64,000 bases of DNA from Numida meleagris. Taxonomy: Eukaryota; Chordata; Aves; Galliformes; Numididae. The position numbers were made by a program, and so were the translations under genes. Below are positions 38,573-51,399 of the stretch, one piece after another. Position 1 is the first letter of the stretch. Every line of letters starts with the position of its first letter. The DNA lies in contig NC_034438.1 in the NCBI RefSeq assembly GCF_002078875.1, positions 18,443,497 through 18,507,496 of the forward strand, in the 5' to 3' direction. The notes under the pieces were generated by a model. It had not been told where the DNA came from and searched no databases. It worked only from the letters and a program-made list of their open reading frames with translations.

Positions 38573-40087
38573 GTAAGGAAAAAAAATGACAAAAGCTTTA
38601 TGACTGCTTGTAAGAATGCACGAAGTAATCTCATTAATTGCTACTGTTCTTGTAATAAAATGTTCACGAAACACTCACTGCACAGAAATACAGCTATACA
38701 GCACCTCCTTTTTGTTTCTGCAGGCTGAGGTCTAAGCTGTCTGTGATATCACTAAAACATTAGAATCAATAGAATAGACCTTATGCAGAACTGTGATGTG
38801 TCATCTATAAGTGTCCATAAGATCAGTGCTGGCTCAGAGGCTGGCTCAGATTTAAGACATCTGATAAAACATGCTGCTCCTTAGATAGGATATAAGTTAT
38901 CAATTTTGTGATAAACAGAGAAAAATTATGCATGTGTCTATACATATACAATATGTCTAGGTAGTTATAGCCATAGGCAGATATGCTCTAGGGAGGGAAA
39001 ATGTGAAACAAAAAAATTGGAAGGAGAGGATAGACTGTAGAAATCTTTTATTCCAAACACCAGATAGACCTCCTGAGAAGCTGAATGTATGGATTGTGGT
39101 TTTCACAGCCAATAATCCCAAACAGAAAGATATCAATAACAAACTCCCAGTGCTGAATAGGTAGTTTACACTGGTGTAAATAAGATGATCCTCTGTTTCA
39201 CAGTCTCCCTCTAGGAAGCAAATGTCCCCACAGAAAATTCCAGAACTGTGGACATCTCTGTTCTGCCTGCTCCTTCTCAGCAATGATACTCTTTCATACC
39301 AGCAAATGTTTTGGGGGTGAGACAGGCCATACAGTGATGGAAAGACCCCAGAGCATCATAATACTACCAGCCTGCTTTTTCTCCCAATCCAAACATCTCT
39401 GCAGAGCATGCACAGCAGTTGTGCAGATCAACCGTTGCCTTTACTGGAGCTTAATTTCTGTGCTGTACCATGCATGGGATTGTTATTATATTTAGAACTG
39501 ACTGTGGTAAAAGAACAGTCTGGCTTCTTGTGGACAGTGTATGTAACTGTGATCTCCTAGTCGCTATTTTTATATGGATGTTTTGGGAAGAGGGTGTTAT
39601 AAGAGCAGCATTTCACCTGTGTTAGCTATAATGTTATTTTCATAGCATACTGATCTCATTTTTTAAAAATAAGTTTTACAATTATTTATCCAATCAAATA
39701 ATTTCATCAGAATGGCTAATCTTCATATCAGTTCTATCTCAGTAAGCATTGCATGTGTATAAAAGCACACCTCATAGGTATCAATTAAAAATTAACAGGA
39801 ATTAATTAGTCCTTGAAAAGCAACAGAAAAGATTAGCAACATGTTACGTCCAGAAAAATTGCCAATATTTTTGAAGAACTGAGATTTTAATACTGTGTGT
39901 AATAAAAACAAAATGGTTGCCATAGCATGTGACTGTAATGGTGATACTTTTCTTAACAGAAATCCCTATTGCACTGTATGTATTTCTATAATCTGTTCTT
40001 CACTTTGTGAACATTTATAATATTTATTTATTTCAGTTGGATCAAGGTAAACGTCTTAATGTCTTGAGTGGAGAAAGAGATCCAAAA

Positions 40088-40122
40088 ATTACAAAAAAAA
40101 AAAGAAAGAAAGAAAAAAGAGT
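40088..40122. repeat. A-rich GAAA repeat
   Basis: A run of A residues is followed by AGAAAGAAAGAAAAAAGAG. It lies in intron 4. Confidence 0.75.
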
Positions 40123-42365
40123 GAAGAGACAGACAGACATCAAAACTCATGTTTCAGGTTTTAAAGCAAACACTGGCTCCTGGGATATAGAATTCACTGT
40201 TTATGGAAGCAGATTATACTGTAGTCCCGCCTTTATCTGCTCTGGGGTTTTCCTTTCTCAGATACGTGTCCTGCGGCTATCTCAAGGGCATGCTGGATAA
40301 ATTTTGTCTCTGATCCAGTATGTCACGTTCTGTACTCAGACTGCACACAAAAATGTTAATATTTTTTTCTGTACAGCTCTAATCATTTCATAAATCTGCC
40401 CAATGACTGAGGGAGATGAGGTCAAGGAAAGCAGAAGAACGAGTTCCACTGAATTACACGGAAGCATTGTCACCAGCTTGAAGGGCACTGGGTTGTGTCA
40501 CGTATTTGGGACTTCCTTTTCTTTCTCTGCCAGTGAGCTGATAACCATTCCTATAGGCAAGTTTTAAACCATAGATATACCTATAGATTTTTTTGTCCAG
40601 CGAGACATTTTAAGACTCTGAGCCCTCTGTATAGTGTGGTCCGTAATGTTAACAACAACCACAATTACAAACGAACACTATAAGTCCTGTACAAAGAGCA
40701 TGCTAGGAAACACTCTGTTCTCAAGTGAGGTTTTATTTTGAACCCTGGTTTATCTGAAGTCACATCCAGAATCGATATGTGCATTCTGGGCCAGGTTTTT
40801 AAAAGATCAACACAAGAAAAGAAAAAGTGGATGTTTAATGCCCTGGAAGACGCAGTTAAGAACCTCACTTTCTGCTGGAAAATTGGGCCTCTTTGTGGCT
40901 TCTGAGCTCCATGAAAAGTGTAGCCTTCAACTGTATGAAGGAGGTATAATCAATCATTTCTTCAACTATCAGTACTGGTTTATTTCTCAAGTGTAACTCT
41001 CGAACTGACAATAGGTCTCAGTAACCTGCTACTGCCTGGCTAAACTAGCCATCTATCTTGTGGTAGCTCCAAGCAGGCCCCTCACAGAGATAACAGGAGT
41101 TCAGAAGAGAGGTAAGGAATTGCTAACAAAACTAAATATCTAAGAATTACCCAAGGGAAATTTTCTAATCAAATCTGCCCTTGAAGGGAAGTGAGTAGAA
41201 TGTTGATGACAACAACATTCGTCTAATTTTCGTTTACATATTTTAAAACTTTTTGTTGATGAAATATGGTCATCCTTGGGCTCTGTCACCACAGGTCATA
41301 GCTTCAAGCTGCTGACAATATCATCTGTGGTTATGGCCAGAAGCAGGTGCACTGGGAAGGGACTACTATAGAAGGGCAAGCAAACAGTCAGCACTTGCGT
41401 GCTTGAAGTATTTTAGTGAGAAAAGTTTGAAATTTTCTTGAAAATCTTGTGAATGTATGCACATTTACCAGCTGCATTATTCACACAGCTTTTCTCAGAC
41501 ATTGATCTCATACATCTCAGCTGAGTTCAAAGCCTCATACCTTCATAAAGGTCTGGTGTCACTTGTCAGAACAGAAGTGAAAAGAATGATTCACAGATGG
41601 CATGATTTTCTTGGTGCCTTTTATTTGTAATCGGTATGATATATTGTGATCTACATTCTGGCAAAGGCTCAGCAGGCAGGGCTGTGTGCAGAGCTTTGAA
41701 TAGATACTGAGTAGCTGCACATGCAAATGGATTATTGCATATGTAGTTCTGCATACAGTTTCCCCATTTACTTATGCCATATTGCTGTGCCTGCAAAATG
41801 GATAATTTTGTATGCGTTCTTGCCCGTGGTAGTTTATTTGCTTCTGTACAATTCATACTTGCTATGTGTATGCTACAAATTATTTAAACATTCATTAGCT
41901 TTTAACTGGAAGTTCTGCCATTAGAAGGTACATTATATCCTCAAGGCCACTGCTCCTAAGATTGACGCAGAAGTACAGTCCTGCTACCTGCCCAAGCCAT
42001 GTGCTCATGCATCAGCAGACACTAGGGGAATATTTCAGTCTGCCCCAAATGTCTGTCCATCTCTGCTGTAAGGTCCTCTTGGTCCTATCCCACCTTTTTG
42101 TCTTGGGCTGGTTAAGTCTTTGGGAAATAGAGCTGTTGTATGCTAGAAACATTGTCTGGAAGGGACCCCTAATTACCTAGTGTGATGTCTTGCTAAAATA
42201 CTCTTCTGGCTGTAAGCTCTGTTGAGCAGCTTTCAGGGCAGTGTTTTTTTCCACCAATTTTTCTGTGCCTCCATGTTTCTTTCTTGCTGCCAACCTCGAG
42301 CCATCAAGGCTTGGGCACCCAGCACTTCTGACCATGCCTTGGGGTGCACTTGTCTGCCTTGTAAA

Positions 42366-43015
42366 TATCATAGAATCATAGAATGGCCAGGGTTGAAAAG
42401 GACCTCGAAGATCATCAAGTCTCAACCTCCCTGATGTGTGCAGGGTCACCAGCCACTAGATCAGGCTGCCCAGAGCCACGTCCAGGCTGGCCTTGAATGC
42501 CTCCAGGGATGGAGCATCCACATCCTCTCTGGGCAACCTGTTCCAGTGCATCACCACCCTCTGAGTGAAAAACTTCCTCCTAATATCCAACCTAAATCTC
42601 CCCTATCTTAGTTTAAAACCATTCCCCTTTGTCCTAACACTATCCACCCTCGTAAACAATCGTTCCCCCTCCTCTTTATATGCTCCCTTCAAGTATTGGA
42701 CGGCCACAATTTGGTCTCCCTGGAGCCTTCTCTTCTCCAAGCTAAACAAGCCCAGTTCCCTCAACCTTTCTTCATAGAAGAGGTGCTCCAGCCCTCTCAT
42801 CATCTTAGTGGCCCTCCTCTGAACTTGTTCCAAGAGCTCCACGTCTTTCTTGTGCTGGGGGCCCCAGGCCTGGACGCAGTACTCCAGATGGGGCCTCACA
42901 AGAGCTGAGTAGAGGGAGATAATCACCTCCCTCCCCCTGCCAGCCACCCCTTTTTTAATGCAGCCCAGGATATAACTGGCCTTCCGGGCTGCAAGAGCAA
43001 ATATATCCTGGCATA
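42366..43015 (-). mobile_element. CR1 LINE in RAB3C intron 4, antisense
   Basis: This is a well preserved young-looking copy. The inverted octamer tail is ATCATAGAATCATAGAATGG. The antisense 3' region and the ORF2 C-terminal part follow. On the - strand, a 114-codon frame (42603-42947) contains [20 protein letters not shown], then [20 protein letters not shown] and [18 protein letters not shown], which is the typical CR1 ORF2 ending. It is truncated on its 5' side near 43015. It lies antisense within intron 4 of RAB3C. Confidence 0.95.
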
Positions 43016-45730
43016 GTCTCCCCCAGAGGCCACCAAATGCTGTCAGAAAATAAAATGAAATGGGTCCTTTCTAGGTGAGCTCTTGCATTTCCTTCTGCAG
43101 TCCAAGTTGAATTCATAGTGCCTACATAGCTCGTCACTCACAAAACTGGTCATTTTATACCTTGGATTTGAAACCACACTTTATTTTTGCAAATTTGTTT
43201 TTTTTCCCTCCTTTCTCCATCCAGTCTCCTATCATCTCTTCCGGACTATTTCTTCCTTGTTGTCTTTTCTTTCATCTTTATCTTTCTTTCCTCTTCTTGA
43301 TTTGTAGTAGTTTAAAAATAAACCCTAACAACAACAAAAAAAAGCAGAAAATTTCTCATTTCAAGCCAAACTCATCCCACCTTGCCTTTTTTATTTTCAT
43401 ATTGCTCCTGGCTTGGGCATAAGGAGTGTGAGAGATCTGATTTGAGTGTGATAGATTTCTTCGATTTAAATCCATTTAGAATCCCAACAAGCACAAAAGG
43501 AGAGCAGTTGTCAGTGCTTTATGCTTACATGGTGTGTAACTCTAAAGTCAATCAAGTCAACAAATAAACAAAAAAATTATTTGCTACAAATTTATTATAG
43601 TCACCCTTCAGCTTATTTATTTGTTTATTTAATTTTTTGTTTGGCCACCTTAAAGGATGAGTAAATCCTACAGCATTTCTGTTAACAATGCTTATACTAG
43701 CTGTATCCAGAATTATGCTAAAGCACTGATCATTGCTGAAGTAAAAATAACAAAGTCCAATTTGGGGCTTAATGTTGTTTTAATACTTTTCTTAACGTAG
43801 TCTAGCCCACAGGCTTGTTTGGACAACACAGGTGCCATCCACTAGGCCTGCAAAGCACAGTACAATGTAGGCTGGTCTTTTACATTACCTGCAGAGGCAG
43901 GGAATGTTTTGAAGAACAATGGTGACCACCTACTTTCAACTTGGTCCCCCAGGAGAGATGACCTTTGCAATCATGACACATGCGCCTGTCTCTCTGTGTC
44001 TCTATTTGAGAGAGGGCTAAAGGTCTCTAAGGCATAAGCAGTTTTAAGGAAGTGGACAGCTGAGCAGAGGAGAAAGGTCTTGCAGTTGCCTTGACTGACG
44101 GCCTACAACGTGAATGCAAAACTTATTACGTACTATTCACAGCAGGATTGAAGATAAGTGCCTGCCAGTGCCCCTCAGAACTGACCACAGGATGCAAATT
44201 CAAGAAAACAAGGCATTATTAACTCCTCTCCTTTATGCGCTATGACTCTGTAGAATGATTCATTCCCATAGCTTCCTGGACTTTGCCAATTGTACACCAC
44301 TGTGTTACAAAGAAAGCAGCTTCCTGCAGTCACTTCTTGCTCTGACATTGCATTATACTACTGCTCCTCGAAATACTGGATTGAACTGGAAAGAGCAGTG
44401 CTAAAGAGCACAGTTCAAGCTTGCCTACAAGGAAGGACAGCTATCAGGGAAAAGCAGCCTTGAAGATATCTGTTAAAAATAGCATAACATCAGGGGGGAT
44501 AAATAAAATTGTCCTTGTTATGGACAAACACTCTGAAACCAGAAGGTCTTTCTGATCAGAAAACATTACCATAACTCTTATTTGTGTGGTGCCTAAAGTT
44601 TGCTAGTTAGCATGTCCTCTTGATGTCATGTTCTTCAGGAGTATGCAGAATGTTCTTTCTTTTGCATGAAGCTCTCTTTCTTTTTCTTCCTTATTTTTTG
44701 AAAGCAGGCATAAACAAGTGCTAATGAGCACTGATGAAGGAGCCTTTGCAGAGCCAGTACACATGCAAGGCAGAGAGAGAAGAAAATAAGTAAATTAGAC
44801 TGTTCATGTGCTTCAGGGTTGCTAAAGAAACTATTCTATATGCACTATAGATCACCAGGTGAGCAACAGCAGCGTACCAGTGTCCTGGCCGGCTACTATA
44901 TCTGCAGCGTGCCAGCTATCTTTGAGTCACTGCCATTGGGCAGAGGATACATAAAGAAAAGAGACAGAGTAGTGGAAGGACAGCAGAATGAGTGAAACAA
45001 CAAAAAAGGGATTTAAATGATGCATCTTCATTCATCTTCCACACATAATGTTCATATGCTCAGGAAGCACTCTGATATTTTGTATTTTCTCATTTTCACT
45101 TCCATTCTGCCTTACATACCTACGCACAACTTGGGCTTTTTCATATCTTTCCAATAATATGCTCTGCCTGATCTCATCCAGTTCTACAGAACAGATCATC
45201 ATGGGTGGTAGGATCATGGTGTTCTTTGAACTCTGCTGCCCTCAGCATTGCGAGGGAGTTGCCTCACTTCAGTCTCATACTCACACATAAAGCCTTTCTT
45301 CTCAGTTAACAATAAGCAGTAAAAAAAAGTCCTGAAGACAGTACTGAAAGGTATAGATCTGAGGGCATCATACACCAGCATTTTAGGAACTCACAGTCTC
45401 TAAGCACTACTAGTGAAGTATTTGCAAAATGAGTCAGGAGGAAAGCAGAGATCACTGGGAAAAGAAGTCTGTAAAATATAACAAAATGAAAAACAATCAG
45501 AAATCAGGAGTTTTTACATGTTTTTTTTCCTGAAGTCCCTTTTTTCTGAAGTATTTCTTTCATACTCTCTTATAGAAAAAATACCCCCTATCTTGCTGAA
45601 ACTGTTCCACAGACATTCATAGATAGAGTTCCTGTTAAAAATAAATAAGTAAAGTCACTTGCATAAGGTAATACACTCATGGGGAATTTAATTCCTTGCA
45701 CAGGATGGTCAGGAGAGACTGTTGCAAGGG

Positions 45731-45920
45731 CCACAGAATCATGTTGGTTGGAAAAGACCCTTTAGATTATCAAGTCCAACCATCCTCTTAACACTATCAA
45801 GTCCACCACTAAAATGATTCCACATCTCCAATGCCTCCAGGAATGGCAAGTCCACCACTTCTCTGTGCAGCCTGTTACTATGCCTTAACAGCCTTTCTGT
45901 GAAGAAATTCTTCTTGATAT
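45731..45920 (-). mobile_element. Older CR1, 3' part (outer element, first segment)
   Basis: This is the antisense CR1 3' end (GTTGGAAAAGACCCTTTAGA, TCAAGTCCAACCATCC). It stops abruptly after TTCTTCTTGATAT, where a second complete CR1 3' end begins. The same element resumes at about 46691 with CTAACCTAAACCTCCCC, the sequence expected to follow directly. The interruption is therefore a nested insertion. Confidence 0.88.
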
Positions 45921-46690
45921 CCATAGAATCATAGAATCGCCAAGGTTGGAAAAGACCTACAAGATCATCCAGTCCAACCACCCACCTACCACCAGTAACC
46001 CCACTAAACCATGTCCCTCAACACAACATATAAACGTTCCTTGAACACCTCCAGGGTCAGTGACTCCACCACCTCCCTGGGCAGCCCATTCCAGCACCTG
46101 ACCGCTCTTTCAGAAAAGCAGTATTTCCTAACATCCAGCCTGAATCTCCCCCTGGCGCAACTTGAGGCCATTCCCAGTAGTCGTATCACTAGTTACACGA
46201 GAGAAAAGGCCAACTCCTAGCTCACTACAACCTCCCTTCAGGTAGTTATAGAGAGCTATAAGGTCTCCCCTGAGCCTCCTCTTCTCCAGACTGAACAACC
46301 CCAGCTCCCTCAGCCGCTCCTCATAAGGCCTGTGCTCCAGACCCCTCACCAGCTTTGTTGCCCTCCTCTGAACATGCTCCAGGGCCTCAATGTCTTTCTT
46401 GCAGTGAGAGGCCCAAAACTGAACACAGCACTCGAGGTGCGGCCTCACCAGTGCTGAGTACAGAGGGATGATTACTTCCCTATTCCTGCTGGCAGCACTA
46501 TTTCTGATACAAGCTGGATTTAACTCCATTCACCACTACTCTCTGGGCCCAGCCCTCCAGCCATCTCTTTACCCAGCGAAGAGTGTGCCTGTCCAAGCCA
46601 CGGGCTGCCAGCTTCTCCAGGAGAATACCATGGGAGACAGTGTCGAAGGCTTTGCCGAAGTCTAGGTAGACCACATCAACAGCATTTCTT
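45921..46690 (-). mobile_element. Younger CR1 nested inside the older CR1
   Basis: The copy has a fresh octamer end (CCATAGAATCATAGAATCGC), then the antisense 3' region and the ORF2 C-terminal region. The latter gives a 133-codon frame on the - strand (46128-46529) with [20 protein letters not shown] and [20 protein letters not shown]. At about 46512-46530 the sequence jumps from the GATACAAGC segment to TTTAACTCCATTCACCACTA. In intact CR1 that segment lies several hundred bases further 5' in ORF2, so the copy carries an internal deletion. It is in the same orientation as its host CR1. Confidence 0.88.
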
Positions 46691-47475
46691 GACCTAAACC
46701 TCTCCTATCTATATCTAACCTAAACCTCCCCTAGATCTACTTGAGGCCATTTCCTCATGTTCTGTCACTTCTCACTTGAGAAAAAGAGACCATCACCCAC
46801 CTTCCTACAGCATCCTTTCTGGTAGCTACAGAGAGCAATGAGGTTTCCCCTCCTTTGCACCAGACAAGACAACCCCAGTTCCCTCAGCTGCCACTCATAG
46901 TTCTTGTTTTCCAATCTCTTCAGCAGCTCTGTTGCTCTTCTCTGAATGGGTTCCAGCACCTCCATATCCTACTTGTAGTGAGAAGCCCAAAATTGACCAC
47001 AGCACTTGAAGTACATTCTGTATCACCGAGCCAAGGAAAGAAGGACACTTTCCAAGGCCTGCTGGCCACACGATTTCTGATGCAGGCCAGGAGACCATTG
47101 GCCTTCTTGGCCAGTTGGGCACAAAGCTGGCTCATGTTCAGCTGGCTGTCAACCAGCACCACCAGGTCATTTTCTGCTGGGCAACATTCCAGGCAATCTT
47201 CCTTAAGCCTGCACCACCACAAACCAAGTGCAGCACTTGGGTTTGTTGAACACCGTAAAGCTGGATGCAGCCCATTGATGCAGCCTATTCAGATTCCTCT
47301 GCAGATTCTTCCTACCATCAGGCAGATCAACGCTCTTGCCCAAGTTGGTGTTATTTGCAAACTTAGTGAGTGTGGACTTGATTCCCTCATCCATATTACT
47401 GATAAAGACATTAAAGAAAACTGTCCCCAGTCCTGAGCCCTGCAGGAATTTCTTCAGCTGTGTTAGATGAGACTC
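46691..47475 (-). mobile_element. Older CR1, remaining part (outer element, second segment)
   Basis: This continues the CR1 interrupted at 45920. It runs from ACCTAAACCTCCCC through antisense ORF2 and ends near 47475. On the - strand the pieces are [20 protein letters not shown], then [20 protein letters not shown] and the reverse transcriptase core region, where the catalytic motif reads FANNTNL in place of F/YADD. Several frame breaks are present. A 193-codon open frame on the + strand over this segment is antisense to CR1 and is not a gene. Confidence 0.88.
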
Positions 47476-50400
47476 TGAACTGTTGTTCTGATGAATTCTT
47501 GTAATTCAGCTGGTCCTATGGATGCTATCCAATACATGCCAAATCAGTTGAAAGTGATTATTTTAAAATGTGCACAAAATATCTTTTAACTGACTACAAA
47601 AGGCTGTTCTACGTGACCCTTTCTGCATCTGCAAGAACAGTTTCTACAGAACATCTACAATCACCTTACCTGTGTGCAAATGAATCCATTCTACAGCAGG
47701 AAATGTTTGTGTGGAACCTACTGGATTGTCCACATTCACCATTCAGAGTATTTATCAACACATGTAAGCATAGAAATAGTACCTATCAACTGGTCTGTAC
47801 ACGGACAGAGTTGCTTGGAGGAACCACCTCTTGAGTGACTGAAATTTGTACATACAGTTCCTATAAAAAATAAGTTCAATACTTTGTTGTGGAGACAGGT
47901 GGGAGTTCAGTCACCTTCTCATAGATCAGTGCATTGTCTCAAGTCTGTGCATCTCATCTTTGCAAGGTCAAGTTGGGAAGGTTCTGGATCACACAGGAAA
48001 TAAAAAAGTAAGCAGAGGCAATGTATACACAGGCACAGCCTCTCACCCAACCGTACCACTACCGTAACTATAATTTTCTTCTTATAACAAAATCATAACT
48101 GCATTCCATAGATGTCTCCACAGCTGTTCTTCTTCGAATAAATATATTTGTGCTTGAACATTCCATAAGTCCTTATTCTACTCTGAAAAAGGGGTTCTCA
48201 GTTTTCCATTGTTAGGCAGAGCATCCTCACCATGGTAGTGGACCTGTTGTCTTCATCATGTCTGTGTTACAGTCTTTTCTGACACCAGTCTCCTATGTTC
48301 TTTATGACTCTTTTCCTTCCAGTTTCTGCCTTCTCTGCCTAGCTGTCTCACCTGCATTTTCATGATTCATTATTCCTGTCATTTCAGAGGCTTTGGTGTT
48401 GCAGCTCTCAAACATCCTCTAATTGTCCCTCAGACTTCATGCCCTGCTGTCCTGCCTGTATACTTCTCTCTCTCCTCTTTCAGTCTGCATTGCATCAAAT
48501 AGTGAGGGCATAGGGTTTATGCTATCCCTTTCCCACACATCAGATCTCTGTTACTCATATAGTAAAGTGTGGGTTTTTTTTTCTGCTTGAAACATGTTGG
48601 AGCTGGCAGGAAATATAATAAATATCAAAGCAATGCCCTTGCGGGGATTAGGAAGATTTCAAGGCAGTGATCCCCTCTTCTCATTTCATACTCAGTTTCA
48701 TCTTTCTATTTATATGAAAAGAGAATCATTCAATGGGCACAAATTCTGCCACATTACCCAGGGGATCATGGGAGGTGACAGACCTGGTTGATAATCAGGA
48801 GAGAGACCTGTTATCTAGGCAGTAATAATGATATTCTGTCACAGCTGTGGCTTGTTTCTACTGTAAATACAATGTGATGTTCCCAGCAGCGAAGGAAGTG
48901 ACTCCAGATTTCATGCCATCTTACTGAAGTTATGCCCACACTGCAACTCAAGTGCTCTGGATTCAGCTTGCAGAAGCACAGCAAGCACCTTCCCCTGGTG
49001 AGCGCAGCCTGACCAACACAGCTCAGGTTGCTCTCAGAATCCGAGTGAGATAATGGCCTGCAGTCATCCACTTGGATTGTAGCAGAGACATATCTTTGAA
49101 ATCAAATCTAACAGCATTAGAACAGCTGCTCTCATTCTGCTTCCTGTGTAGCAGACGGTAACAGCTGTGGGAAGATCTGACTGTATCGCTGTGCCACAAA
49201 GCCACATCCATGTTTCAACACAGAGCACTGGAAATGGGGAAGATCTTCTTTTCACCCAAGCAGCTCCCAATAGAACTGAACAGTTTCCTCCTGCATGGAG
49301 TTCTGTAGGAGCACTGAATCCATCAGCAAATAAGACTACACTGGCTTTCCACATCTTCCTTCTATTTTAGAACAAGGTGATATGTAAGCCCAGCTAAACT
49401 ATAGCAACCAAACAACTGGTTTAAGACATAGATTAAAATCACCTCTCAGTATATGATTTCCATACATGGTTTTTCACCCCCACTTTTCCTGCTTTCCAGA
49501 GAAATGTAGAAAAGAACATTTTTCAGGCTAATGTGCTTGAAAAAAAAGCTCATGTTTGGGAGATTATCTTTACATTTCTTGCTGATGCTACTGTAAGTTA
49601 TATGACTAAATCCCTTTATGATGTTTGTATCTCCAAGGGTTTGTTATTTAAACTACCTACATTGAGCACCAACACTGGCCTGTGTTTAGCTCCTACACAT
49701 CTACGTAAGTTAGTACTTTCTGACTTAGCACGAGGCACTTAACACAAATTAAAAATATAGAGAATGTTCAGAACACAAAGTTAACTTTTTGTATCAGTTG
49801 TTTGCACATAGCATGTTATCATGCCAAGCTAGATATAATTAGCTGCTCTACCTCTAGGTGTGCAAAAGCTACATGGTGAGTGGTTACAGGACTGTGCACA
49901 TGTGCTTTATATCCTGTTTAGATTACATGCTGAACATATAGTACTAATACTATCTAAGTAGTTGAATTTTAGTTTCAAGTAGCTTCTGGAAATAGAAGAT
50001 TAGCTATGACACAACATAAATAAAAAAGCTGTTTCCTGCATTTCCATCAGGAGTTGAAGCTACTGATATTTTCCAACTAAATATGGTGGTAGGGGCACAT
50101 TGCATTTCAGCATTGATTGAAAAGAATAAAAATAGTTCTGCAAATGTGAAGCAACTTCTGTAAGCTTACCAGTGGAATAGATGTTTTGGAAACTCTCTTA
50201 TTATTGAAACCTTAAGCAATGGAAAGTCAGAAGTAGAAACTTCTAAATTTCTAAAAAGACCTCAAGTCAGTAATGTGGAAACTATGAGAAAAAGATGTAG
50301 CATGGTCTGCATGGGGGGAGAAAGAGGCATAGTAAACTAATAAGCAAACAAACAAACAAAAAAGACAAAGAAATTGGAGAGAAAGAATAGAGAAGACCCG

Positions 50401-51211
50401 GCACTGGTAGAAACTTCCTGGATTGCAGGCTGAACAGCAAGCTGCAAACCTGGCATGGAGCAGACATGGGAGATAAGACGTGGCACAAATCAGGGCAGAA
50501 AAGAGAGTTAGGAAAGCTAGTTTTGCTCCAAACAGGCTTCTGCACTGACAGTAGTTCTGATTGCTACCTTTGAGGTAGTCACTGGGAATGGATAGATAAA
50601 AAGTCCTTCTCTGTAAATGAATGAAGAGAAAAAACAGTGGTTGTTTATTGGTTTAGTGTGGAGGTCCATTTTTTCCCCACGGATTTATCTGCATCTCAAG
50701 GAGATACCAAGTTGCAGGAAGCTTTCCTTTCCTTGTTTGCTTTTTTACCTGCTTGTTTCCAACTATACTTGACTGTTTTGGCACGAGGTTAATGAAACGA
50801 TGCAAACGGATTTTTCCAGTTGAATAATACTCAGAGAAACATAATAGCTAGAGATGGAGCAGTAGATTATACCTTCACAATGGCTGGATATACAGGTCAT
50901 TTCTAGTTCAATAGGATGCTCAAATTGGTGTCAGTTTTTAGATGAAACAGTTTTAAAGTAGAATTCATTTAAGGGAATATATTCAGGCCAGTCTATATTT
51001 TATCTGACTTGTTATAATGCAAATAACACTAATGTAGTTGCCCTGATTGTGTTACAATTTTAACTGCGTTCGCAATACCACTCTTTTATGTGTGTGCTCT
51101 CACATATTTATTTTCTGTTTGTCACACCATACTTCCTTGCCAAGAAGTTTGTACACTTATTGGAGATTCTTGAGTATGCATCAAACATACACGTGTTGTT
51201 TATTTTCTTAG

Positions 51212-51399
51212 GTTTTGAATTTTTTGAAACAAGTGCCAAGGACAACATTAACGTCAAGCAGACATTTGAGCGACTTGTGGATATCATCTGTGACAAAATG
51301 TCTGAAAGTCTGGAGACAGATCCCAGTATCACTGCCGGCAAGCAGAACACACGACTAAAGGACACCCCTCCACCACAGCAACCCAACTGTGGCTGTTAA
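51212..51399 (+). CDS. RAB3C: RAB3C terminal coding exon 5 (G5 motif, CXC tail)
   Basis: This last coding exon starts right after TTAG and continues the Gly codon split from exon 4. It encodes [11 protein letters not shown], with SAK being the G5 nucleotide-base contact of Ras-like GTPases, and then the alpha-5 helix [15 protein letters not shown]. The hypervariable tail contains [20 protein letters not shown] and ends in CGC before TAA at 51397-51399. A C-terminal CXC is the double geranylgeranylation signal of Rab3 proteins, used for vesicle membrane attachment. The tail with KQNTRLK and TPPP is characteristic of RAB3C; RAB3A, B and D have different tails. The exon is 188 bases including the stop. 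The open frame continues upstream into the intron to 51088, but the acceptor and the family alignment fix the exon start at 51212. Confidence 0.95.

Larger units (their letters stand above)
38573..51211 (+). other. RAB3C: RAB3C intron 4
   Basis: This 12.6-kb intron joins two Rab3 coding exons. It begins GTAAGG and ends with a T-rich tract and TTAG at 51208-51211. Splicing it out joins G to GT as a single Gly codon and continues straight into [11 protein letters not shown], which confirms the phase. It contains the antisense CR1 at 42366-43015 and the nested CR1 complex at 45731-47475. The rest (38573-42365, 43016-45730 and 47476-51211) is AT-rich sequence in which I recognise no gene or further mobile element. 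Confidence 0.95.

Noticed and set aside
42290..42365. GC-richer sequence before the CR1 at 42.4 kb as a CR1 extension
   Set aside because: The octamer tail at 42366 marks the true CR1 3' end; the preceding bases do not match CR1.
46855..47436. 193-codon open frame on the + strand, the longest in the window
   Set aside because: It is exactly antisense to the outer CR1 ORF2 segment; CR1 antisense strands often stay open by codon bias.
51088..51211. Upstream extension of the exon 5 reading frame with its own ATG
   Set aside because: It lies before a good TTAG acceptor, shows no Rab similarity, and the Gly codon split fits splicing at 51212.
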